In this document: piece by piece, positions 53,906 through 64,000 of the stretch | Layout of the letters: the number at the start of each line of letters is the position of its first letter | Position numbering within the stretch: the first letter of the stretch is position 1 | Assembly: GCA_964016875.1 (NCBI GenBank) | Contig: OZ024726.1 | Coordinates: 53,306,325 to 53,370,324, forward strand | From: Fallopia convolvulus | Taxonomy: Eukaryota > Streptophyta > Magnoliopsida > Caryophyllales > Polygonaceae | DNA length: 64,000 nucleotides | Direction of reading: 5' to 3' | Translations under genes and position numbers: made by a program | Notes under the pieces: generated by a model | The model's input: the letters and a program-made list of their open reading frames with translations, nothing else | What the model was told of the DNA's origin: nothing | The model's database searches: none

Positions 53906-55882
53906 TTGCCAGTTCTTGCCCTTAACAATAGAGTGGCATCTCTTTCCCGTACTATTCCTGTTTCTTGTGAGCCAATTGGATAAAGCTTACATGGAGTTCC
54001 ATTTCTCCCTACCTGCGAGCGAGTTCGACTTATAGGGGTTAGAGTCCCTAAGTAGCAAGCAAATTAAGTTATCAAAGCAATGGGTTCTTACGGATCATCC
54101 TATAGCATGTGATGAAAACTCCTACCGCTTCGCTAGTGAACTACCCACCAAGCCTTTAGTCCTATTAAAGATAGGGGAAATCGAAAGGTCGAGACGAAGT
54201 CTGTGGTAGTGGTATCGGTTAAGTCCTATTAAAGATAGGCAGCGTCTTGAACTCAGGGACCGCACTCTGCTGATCGTAGACCACCCTCAAGTTCCTCGGC
54301 TAGGCAACTACTAATCCTTCTTCTCTTCCTTCTCGCCCTTATTTTTGGTTTAGAAAAGTCTTTTTTTCCTTCGGCTGGCTGGCAACGCTTGGCCCAACAT
54401 TGGATTTGTTTGAAAACAAGCAGCGTTCATTTAATCAAATCTTTTTTTTATGCTTGCTCAAACTAATTACTATCTTTGGAAAGAATGCAGGTATCCAAGC
54501 TTGGAAGCTTGCCTTTCCACTGGTTTTTGAAAGCTATCAATCTCCTCTTCTTCTCAATTACATCGAGCCTTCTCGCATCGGTTCTGCATTAGATGATGAG
54601 CCCATGCGAAAACTTTCTCTTTTATTGGCCCTCGATAGGTAGGCTATTAGATTGAGTCGAAAGCCTACTAACGCGGTTCCGATTTGAGCGAGAGCCCGAA
54701 CGGGGGAGGCGATAACATCTTGATCGAAAGCTCCACTGTTCTGAATAGTGAAAAAGACTTTTCTAAATTCGAGCAAATCGATCGAGAATCTCATCATCTG
54801 TTAGGTGGGCTAACCGAGCGACCGAGTTGGGCTGAGCGTCCATGTCACAGAACCTTTCTCTAGCCAAAAATCCCATTATTGATCGGATCCAATGAATTGC
54901 AAATTGGAAATCTACCGTTTTAACACTAAGAAAATAAACCTAGAAAAAAAAGAAGAAAAGTCACTAAGACAAGAACTAAGTAAGCAAGCAAGAAGGCTCG
55001 ATGTAATTGAGAAGGCAAGGGGCTCTCCATTTATAGGAAGATTGTGTCCAGGATCTGGTAATCTAAACTTTGCTTCTTCTGGTCGGCTCGTATTAGCCTG
55101 TGCTTTCTCACTTCGATCGCCTCGTTCTTTTAGTCTTTTTAACGGTACTTGACTCTTATCTTAAGTCGCGGTCATGTCTTGCCTTCCTCTAGTATAGTGA
55201 CCGCTTTCATGTTTTCCCCGAATTTCATCAGTTCCAGGCTCAAGTGCCTGTTCATCCATCTTCATTCCAAAGGTTAGCATGGCTACTGACTGTAACTGTT
55301 ATGGTTTACAGTAAATAGTGCTTAACCAACTCTTTCTCGCCGAGCTTTTTTTTTAAGAGAGAAAGAATAGGGAGTAAGGGGGACCTTCGCTTCATTAGAA
55401 ATTGGACCCGGACTTTCTTTCTTCTCCTGCGGAGCTCTGAGAAAGTCACCGTCGGTTTTCGCAACCAACCTTATATTCATTCTTTTTGTCTTTCTGAAGG
55501 GCTTGCGCTTGCGGTTCATTACACTCAATTTCAGTGAACTATTGAAGCTATCGAGAGAGTACCAAATGCTGACGGTGACGAAGGTTACCGACTTTCGGTG
55601 GACGCGAAGCCAAGGAGTTCAGTCGAACAGCGTAAGGAGTCTAAGGTTACAGAAGCCTTCGCCAACTTTGATAGGCATAGCATTGCAAGCAAATAGAGCA
55701 GAGAGCTTACCCTTTCTATTAGAGTCGCGAGCTTGTTGTAGTCGGTCCTAAACTAAAGGGAGAATCTTGCTGCTTACTTGCTATATCCCCGCGTCCTTGC
55801 ACGCCTCGAATTTCTTTAGGTTTAGCGAAATCCCTGCTTTTCCCTTCCTCCTCTCCCCGTTCTACCGTCCAAAACAGGCCGT

Positions 55883-55954
55883 ATGGAGTATAGCCAAGTG
55901 GTAAGGCATCGGTTTTTGGTACCGGCATGCAAAGGTTCGAATCCTTTTACTCCA
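55883..55954 (+). tRNA. trnQ-UUG: Mitochondrial-type tRNA-Gln (UUG)
   Basis: A 72-nt cloverleaf: acceptor TGGAGTA pairs with TACTCCA, D-arm TAGCCAAGTGGTAAGGC, anticodon TTG in the loop TTTTGGT, and T-arm AAAGGTTCGAATCCTTT. It matches the native plant mitochondrial trnQ. No CCA is encoded. In a nuclear NUMT it is presumably silent as a mitochondrial gene, although internal A/B boxes could allow Pol III transcription. Confidence 0.92.
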
Positions 55955-58900
55955 GATTATGAACACCCGATCGGATCTGTCAAGAACGAGCTGACGACTA
56001 CAGGGAAGCGGTTTCCAGCCAGAAACCTGAGCCCAGCTTGTAGCAAGCCAAAAGTTTGACTTGAGCCTACTTTGCTAAGAGAAGAGAGAGAAAGGAAAGA
56101 CAGACGGCAGAAAGCAATCCTTCCAACCAGCCGACCTGCGGAGTTGAACACAATACTCACTTCGGCCTGAACATAGTCAGTCTGGCCCTTGCTTAACTCC
56201 TTGTTTCGTAAACCGGTCGCTGGTTGATTTGATCGGACTCGGTCTTCCTTTTCCATTTGCTTCCTTCGACGAATATGCAAGCTAGATTATGTGCTACTAT
56301 TGCCTCTTTGTAAGCGGTGGAGCATGTGGGCGCCAAGGACTCCATCTCAAAACGACTGCTCTTTCTAGACAGATCCTCCTACATCTATATTATTCTCACG
56401 GCACGTCTACTTTGAATACTCACTTTACTTTGAGAGAAGGAAGAGCTCACTGACTCAATTGCTTAAGCTTCAAGGCTTAACTTGATCTAACTTACATACT
56501 CACAGGATTGCTAGCCCGAAAAGAGAACCCAAAAAGAGATGGAATTATACTCGATTTACCCCTTCCCCTTAAACTAGAAAGAAAGCAACTGGCACTGTTT
56601 GTTACTGACTGACTTGCGGCTCGAGAAAAGAATCCGCTCTCCAAAGCTTTCTTAACTTTTTGATGGGGTAAAGACCTTAAGAGGCGCAAGAAGAACTTAT
56701 ACCGAAACGAGATTCTCCCACGGAATGAGCGACGTCAGTAGATTTCAATGGGAGGAGAAAGGGCCTAGAATGGATTCTGAATGGAAAGGCAGGGGAAAGA
56801 AGATAGGGCTAAGCGCAATCAACTAGTTATACGCCACTAGTCCAGCTGGAAAGACTCTATGCTTAAGTTTCAATATCTTCACTTTCAAAAAAAACAATGC
56901 TCTCACTAGCTTTTGTTAAAGGGTCTACCGGAAATGTACTGCTTGACTGGCTTGAAAGTAAAGCTACTACAACTGACTCGCATAGGCCCATATACAAGAT
57001 AACTAAAGACTGCTAAAAGCATAATTTGCTTAAAACTGCATCATTAACCGTATAACATGGAAAGTACTAGTTGAGCTAGCCTATGGTATGGGAGATAAAG
57101 AAGATTTTTTGACCAGTCACCCGAGGGCGAGGGAGGAAGCTTACCAGGTGGGATTCGACCCTAGATCCGAGATCAGATTGAATCTACGGGATTGGCTATG
57201 ATAGGTGGAAAAGAAAGACCTAAGTCAACGAGCTACATTCCTGTTTTGACCTTAGCCGATAATCTACCCTTATGGGGTGCGTAGCGTTTTAAGCCATCTT
57301 GTTGTTAAGGGATGGCAGTCTCCTCTTGATCTTGTGCTTTCCTCTGATGACAGCCAGTAGTTTTATTACCTCAAGATATATATAGTATTAGAACGGTACA
57401 CTAGTGATAGAGCAATAAAGGGCGAACTCTACCTGTTAAGAAGGAAGTTCTCTACGGTAATCAATGAATCTACTTGTTAAGCATGTTATCTGAGACAATA
57501 CAGTTATATTCAAGCAAGTCACGTTAGCTTTTCCTTTCATCGGTTTGGGTTTCTGAGTTAGAGATTACCTCCTTATTCCTGCCAGCCCCATTGTCTTGCC
57601 TCGGGCCTCATCCTCTGAAAGCCATCCTTTTAAACCAGCAGTTGGCCTTTCCTTTTAGTATAACCGATGATACAAGACAGTTTCATTCAGGCCAGCAAGC
57701 AAGTGAGTGAGTTTGTGAGGGATGTATTAGCCTTTCTTCAGTGTCTTTCCTCTCTCTGCCAGCTTGAGGAGATAGTCTATCTTTCCTTCTTTGATTGCCA
57801 GCGAGTCAAGCAGTTAAGAGCGGAATTTTCTTCATAGTTATAGTCACTATTTCCTCCCTTCTTTTATCTTTCCTTAGGAAATGAAATAAGAAAGAGTTAG
57901 CTTACGTCCTTTCAGCCAGGAATGCGAGCGAAATAAACGAATGGAAGACTTTCAACGAGTAGTTGAGGAGTTTGACTCTCAATGAGTAGTTTGACTCTAA
58001 ACGAGTAGTTGAGTAGTTTGACTCTCTCTTTTTAGCGGTGTGACTTTCGGAGCGTAGTGAGGTGAGCCAGTGCCTGTTGGTGGTCAAGTCCCAGTGGAAG
58101 CGTAAGTTGTTGGGCGTTCAGGTTGCAAAGGAAGTTGGTGGGCTAACGGTGGTCCAGGTAAGGTAGGTGGGGAAGACTCGCCACGAGATCGACCGATAGC
58201 TTTGACCCAACCCCGGAAGCGGAAGTGCCAAAGAGACGATCTTTGTGAGGCAGAGTGACCAAGGTCAGGTATAAGGTGCTACGGGAACGATGTCTCAAAG
58301 GTCAGTGCCAAGGGCTCAACGCGGAAGCAATCCGCTGCTCACAAGGACCGTGCGGGCTGACGCTCTTCTTTCTCAGGCAAAGAAATGTGATTTTCACTTT
58401 CGCTGGTTCAAGGTAGGCTGCTTAAGCAGAGGTTGTTGTTGTTGTTGGCGTGAGTGAAGGCGTTCCTTCCGGTGGGCATGACGAAGCGTCGGGCATCAAA
58501 GCTACCGGTTTCAAAGTTCAGTTCTAACGGGCGTTCGGAAAGGCTTGAAATCGTAACGTACAGGTAGACTTTGCCAAGGCAAGGAAAGTAGTAAGAAAGA
58601 TATCGATGGAGCGGGCAGAACCTCGAGTAAGACAACCAACCCTGGAGGCCATGGCTTGGCTTTATCCCGTAGGTAGTAAGAACAGAGAGAGCCTTCTGTG
58701 CTAGCAATACAGAGAGGTGGGGATTGAATGAGGCGAGCGCTGACTGCAGCAAGACCATCAGACCCTAAAAAGAAGAATAACAACGTTCAGCAAGCCGAAG
58801 CCAGCCAGACAGGCACCACCAGATACAGGGCGGGCAGTTACTCCACCGAATCAGAGGGCAGATACCCGGACCAAAAGGAGTGAGCTCCGATCTACGCTCC

Positions 58901-61900
58901 GAAAGCTAAACAAAACGGACTTCACACAGAGGGGGGAGCCGGACGTAGAACTCTTAGTTGAAAAACGTTTAAAAACTTAAGTAGTGGTGGCTTAGCCTCG
59001 AAAGCTAGAAGTGCAGATTCGAACTCCGCTGAAGCTGCTAAAGAAAGTCAAGATCACCTGCCTGTGCCGGCAAAAAGTTACATCACCGACCGGATCGGCG
59101 AGTCAGAGGCAGCTTAATAAGCTCGACAAACTCTTCTTAAATCTTTACCTACTTCGCATTACTTGGAAAAGAATCGACTCTTTCTTCCAAGCCTATCGAA
59201 CCAGGCACATCCTCACTCAGATCTCTTTTCTAAAGGAGATGGAATAGGGAGTGTTCAACATCCCTATCAATTACTTCTGACGGTCAGTCTATAGCGCTTC
59301 TAGCCAGTCTGACTTAATAAAAGATCTTCCAGCCAAGCCTGTTTCAGTTGAAATAGAAGTCAACCTTTCTCTGGTTTTAGCGATATATCCCTGTGACTGG
59401 TCTTACTAAGAGCAGCTACTGGGTTTGCTTACTACAGACCCTTCATTACCACTTTCTCGATAAAGGGATTTACTGCTCTAGCTACAACGGTATCGCTCCT
59501 ACTACTCTTACCTCTTTTTACATAGGATAAACCGAGAAGACTACCGACAAACAGCAGGAATGAATGTTACCCGAATAAGAGAAATTCAGCTACAAACGAA
59601 TGAATAGACGGGTTTCGCTGGAACTATTACCGTATCCTAACAAAAGGCCCTAGAAAGGTAGGGCGAATGATGCAGTAGGAACAGATTACAGCTTTGCTGC
59701 TTGATACTGAAGGAACTTAGTGTACTCATCCTCACATACAGATATAGTTTTATGCTCAGTAGTGGTAGAAGGATTAGGAGGGGGAACATAGTCAGAAGTA
59801 GCTACATTCGCATATCGTGGAGGTCTACCAACAAGATCTCAACAAGAATCACTAGGCTTAACGCCCTCTTCACCGAATCACCATAGTGAGAACACTTCCG
59901 TGATCCTCGTCCACTTCTCCACTGCCATAAAAAGAGCCTGAATCTCCTTCTCGGGCAGGCCATAACACCTTCTTTCCCTCAGCTAAACACCATATAAAGA
60001 GTCACTCCTCGAGGTAGGTAAGCGACTGGAAGAGTCGTTTGAAGGCTTTCAGCAGAAGGTCTGATAAACAAGTATGTATGACCATCAATGTCTGCATGTT
60101 CCCCTCATCCCCCTATCATAACAAGGCAAAGCTAGAGTGCCTTTCCAGCTAGTCGTTCCAACAGGAATGCTTAAGATAACGAACCTTGACCAACTTTTGT
60201 TCAAAAACAGAGGTCAGCCTCTTCATCCTTCAAGATTTGAGTGGACCGGGTAGCGTCAATCAGAGTGAATGAAAGGTCAAGGGAACAAGCAACGGATTGA
60301 ACAACGTTAGCGAAAGCCGTTGCCCTAACGCGCATCCCTTTTCTTGCTCGTCTTCCTTGATCTTTGAATATGGAAGGAAGGCTAGAATCTTCTTTCACAA
60401 TCGCTTTCAAATCTTCCGAATCAAACCTTTCAGTTCGATGAGAATCAAAAAGATCAAAGCCTGCAGGGTAAGAATAATGGAATTCGACTAGTTCAGTTAG
60501 CAATTCAATCAGCCTTAGCTAATAAAGCAAATATCCTTCCGCTTCAACCCAATCTTACTCGAAGAACTAGTTATGTTTGCCGGAAGTACGGTCAGTGTGA
60601 AGCCAGGGTGGCACTGTACCTGTGCTTTTCAGTATTCAATAAGCCAGGAAGGAAGTGCGCATTCAGCTGTGCTTCTAAGTCAGCTTGGCTTGTGGTTGTG
60701 GATCGAACTATGACTCCAAATAGACTCAGGGTTGGGAAAGGCCGTTGATATTCGTAGATCGTGAGTTCATTCCCTTGTTTTTGGGCGATGATTCGATTCT
60801 TCTGGGCTTGTGGCCACTTAAGAAAGAGTTCTGCCTTCTAGCCAAGCCTTTGAGTTTGAGACCAAGTCAAGCTTCCCGGCAGTCAACCAAGAAAGACTCT
60901 TTCTCCCCTACTTCAGAAATGGAAGTCAGTCTGCTTTCCATCTTTGCTTTGTTCACATATGCTCTTTCCAGGACAGGTTCTCTTTCAATCAATGTATTCA
61001 CGCATCTCGAAAGAGTTCAAAAAAGTAGTCCTTCCTCCCAGAGCTGAAATAGCTGGGCTTATTCCTTAAACAGAGGTAATGCTGACTCTTCTCCTTCCTG
61101 GTACTTTTGAATAAGGCAAGGCCTTTACCTATTCCCTATCACAACCACTTTCAGTAGAGGAATGAATTCGTCTCAAATCAAAAGAATCTGACTCCGCACC
61201 TTCGCTCGTCCCTTTAATTAGGAATCTCACATCTCGATCTCTCTTTCCGCTACTAAGGAAGATTGAAGCCTCTTCTTCCCGAAAACATCTGCAGACCCTG
61301 AGACCAGCCAGCCGAGCCAGAAGCCTCCTTTCCTTGCTTCGACTCATTTTCTACTCCGGTCTCTCTAAGCCCTGAAACCGTAACTATACTATGGCTATGT
61401 TCTCAGATCAGTCTTTTCCTTTTCTGCTGTTAAAAGATTTATCCTCTTAAATGAAAACCTTTCCCCGGGATCAACTACTTTTTATACGATAGGCACGACT
61501 AATCCAAATGAAATTGATTCAACAAGCGCCATCACAGCTTCTCCCTCGGGTGACTTCGCCCCCTTTACAGACGTTAACAATCGCAGCTTCTTCAACTGGA
61601 GCTATTCTTGTTACAACTTAAGGAAATTCTAGTTAGGCCTTTGTTGCCCCGGAAAGACCCCTCTCTTCCTTTAATACGTAAATTGCCCACTCAAGCTTGA
61701 AAAGAGCGGATTCGTTCAAGCAAGCTAATCACATTCCCCTTTCTAGGGTAGGGGTACGGTACGATGTCATTACTCTCTTTTGCTCCCTCACTCCTTGAAG
61801 AAGAGCGAACAGCTGATCTTTCCTGGTCAAGCGTCTGATTCGGTTGGTTGCACCCAGCTGTCTTCGGCTCCTTTTCCTAATTGACCGTTCTTTCAAACAA

Positions 61901-64000
61901 AGAGTGTTCCCGGCTTAGGGCGACCTCATAGAGTTCGGGAGAGTACTCTGGTTCTTTCTCATATGCCTCGAAATCTTCAACATCTGCGAAATTGGAATAG
62001 ACAACTGGAGTTGTAGGCAGAACTGGGTTGGAGGTTGAGTTCTTTTTTTTATTATCCTCGCTGCTAGACGGTAGCTCCTCTTCTTTCTGATGTAAGGGTG
62101 ACTTTCTTTCCTTTTTCTTCTGGTAGTTAAGTAAGGTCTCGTCGCTTCGTTGCTAGTGAGTTCTCTCTTGCTTCTAGTTCTTCCAAGGCTTCTTCTTGCC
62201 TGGCTTACGCCAGGGTCTTGTGCCACAAAGAAATGAAAGGAAGGAAAAATGGGCATACTAACGAACGTACTCCATATAGGCCTAGGATCAATACATATGA
62301 AAGCTCGACTGAGAAGGGCAGATGCTACTCAAAAAGCCCTTTTCGCACCTTTTGAGAGGTCCTAAAGACCGATAATTTTCTCGTTTTGGATTAGCAAAAG
62401 CTTCCATTCTGGACTCGCTCATACAGAAAAAGAAAAGATGAACCAAAAAGATTTCCGAATTCCGGCAGTAAACTAAGCCCAAAAGAATGGTATCGTGTGT
62501 GAAAAGAAAAAAGAGCAAGGCCCTTGCGTCTTAGACGCTTACATTTTCTTGCTTGAGCAGCTTAAGCTGTGCCTTTGCAAGCAAGGGATCTCAACCCGTA
62601 CAAGGGTACGCTTTGAGATCCTTTCGTTCTGGTATGAGGGATAATTTCAGATTGTAATCACCTGCGCTTTGAGTTCATGATAGGACAGGTTCTGGCACGT
62701 ATATATAGATGGGCTACCGCTATGCCCCTTCGATTCCGTTTCGGATAGCTCTTCCGGGATAGATCGATCCTCTATCTTTATTGTGACTGCTTCTCAAGTC
62801 GTTTTTCTTTCTCCGGAGAGTGAAAGAACTCCTATTTAGGTTTGAGCTCCGCTCTCCCGCTTAGTTCCTGTTTGGCGTGCTACTATAACTATAGATGCAG
62901 AACCGCGTGATTGATCCATCTGCGCTATTCCCTAACCTAAAGACTAGTTGGCCTTCAGGGCAATATCGAATCGGCTCTCATTCCTGCTTGAATTCAAAGG
63001 CCAATCAATCTTATGAAAGAGCCCTGCCTCGGGTCGGATCTCACCTTACTAGACGAAGGAAAGTAAGAAGGCTAAGAGCGCATTCTATGCCTAGTGGTTT
63101 TGGAAATAGGCAATCAGTTAACTGTCAACCAAGATACTTTTTGGCTCGCTAGGCCCCTTACTCTTAGAACGGCTTACACATGCCCTCCTACTGCTACTTT
63201 GAATCTGAAGGAGGCTGACTGCCCTGCTAACTCGTCTTTAGACTATTATAGGGATGTCACTTCCGGTAAGAAAGAGATAAATTATCAAGCTGCTTGATGG
63301 ACATCTTCCTCAAAAGCCCTCAAAAGAGCCTATTCCATTCCAAACCACAACACTATTTATTCATCTGATGAACTTGCAACAACTGCTCCTTCTTTCAAAG
63401 AGGTGCAAGGGCTAACCGGGTATGAACTCATGTTACAGAATGAAGAGTAGTCCTGCTAGCGGCCCTTCTTAGCATAGGGTGTCCTTGGTCGAGGTGAATC
63501 TGCTTCGAAAGCAAACAAAACAGGACGCGAGTTATAACGTAAAAAAAAAGAAAAATGGCAAGGTATGCCCAAATACCTTAATGAGATGCCCTTAATCCCT
63601 AATACATATCCCTAGGAGCCAACTCACCTCGGAGACTGGGGGTAGCCAACATGTTGCATCAGCCTTCCTTCTCGTCGGTGGTACTTACGCCCCTGATCGT
63701 AGACCACCCTCACCCCGACCGCTCCTTCCCGGGGAATTTCCCGCTTGAAAGCATCTCACTAATGATCACATGGGGTACTTCTAGCATTACAAAGTATGAT
63801 AAGTATGATATGTGGAACCAACATCTCGATGATCAATTTCATAGCTGGCTTTCTCTCTGAATGAGAAGTCTCGCATCTTGGCATTCCGCCTGTGGCTACT
63901 AATTCAATTGATAAAGTTCCTTTGATGATATACCGCGCACGGGCGTTGGCCAGCAGATGGCTACACTTTTTTAGTATTTTTAATATATCGTATGCAATGA

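Larger units (their letters stand above)
53702..64000. other. Mitochondrial-type DNA (NUMT), continues off window
   Basis: From about 53700 the base composition shifts to near-even, with purine-rich AAGAAAG/GGAAGG texture typical of plant mitochondrial intergenic DNA. A trnQ-UUG (55883) and a trnN 5' fragment (53876) are present. Short internal repeats occur: TCCTATTAAAGATAGG at about 54160 and 54222, and CTGATCGTAGACCACCCTCA at 54272 and 63693. No rRNA or respiratory-chain gene was recognised, and open frames of 60-116 codons look random. It is at least 10.3 kb and its far end is outside the window. A nuclear insertion is the simplest reading; an assembly join cannot be excluded from sequence alone. 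Confidence 0.75.

Noticed and set aside
58408..58783. Overlapping 90-116 codon minus-strand ORFs in the mitochondrial-type block
   Set aside because: No recognisable mitochondrial protein, no start context, overlapping frames; typical random ORFs of GC-balanced DNA.
58975..59045. tRNA-like sequence with GATTCGAACTCC
   Set aside because: A T-loop-like string is present, but no acceptor stem or anticodon arm could be folded around it.
60201..60503. 100-codon minus-strand ORF as a mitochondrial gene
   Set aside because: No similarity to any plant mitochondrial gene that I recognise.
1..64000. CRISPR arrays, bacterial operons, phage genes
   Set aside because: Spliced genes and plant transposons throughout; no regularly spaced repeats of CRISPR type.

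Overview
This window is nuclear DNA of a flowering plant, most likely a eudicot. It has GT-AG spliced genes of plant type (SRP72, a calponin-homology kinesin-14, SFT2, a DUF295 F-box gene), long AT-rich intergenic DNA full of plant transposons, a plant U2 snRNA gene with the plant upstream sequence element, and a long terminal block of plant-mitochondrial character. I could run no searches; family names rest on motifs and similarity I recognise by eye.

Layout. 1-5419: the 3' part of SRP72 (+), tail to tail with the C-terminal exons of a class A FAD monooxygenase (-). That gene stops abruptly at a Helitron-helicase fragment followed by an RNase H relic. 7206-11387: a Helitron with precise ends that carries fragments of two kinase genes and of a cellulose synthase-like D gene, the latter with its intron. 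The flanking duplication at 16709-16886 acts as an empty site. 11663-20500: AT-rich Helitrons, motif arrays, and one small Cys-rich membrane-protein gene (17055-17255). 20524-24254: a decayed Ty1/copia element split by a 1.4 kb LTR-like insertion. 24255-29740: a relic field with a MITE, a SINE with an 18-bp target duplication, a foldback element, an LTR-like stretch and another short Helitron.

29852-37454: a roughly 7.6 kb Mutator-like element with two convergent genes, a plant mobile domain (PMD) gene (+) and a MuDR-type transposase (-) with one nonsense codon. Three abutting hairpins lie near its left end, and its right end lies about 40 bp from the presumed TATA box of the kinesin gene.

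37805-50003: ordinary gene space. It holds a 16-exon kinesin-14 gene with a textbook U12-type AT-AC intron, an SFT2 gene with a 2.6 kb first intron, and an intronless F-box/DUF295 gene with a retroposon just upstream. 50905-53700: a partial copy of the SFT2 exon 3/intron 3 region, opened by about 2.5 kb containing an ALDH3 pseudogene and an intact-looking U2 snRNA gene. From about 53700 to the window end the DNA looks mitochondrial (trnQ-UUG, a trnN fragment, no recognisable protein gene): a NUMT of at least 10.3 kb, unless it is an assembly join.

No operon-like cooperation is expected. The host genes are independent housekeeping or cytoskeletal genes; the rest is a record of nested transposition, gene capture and organelle DNA transfer.
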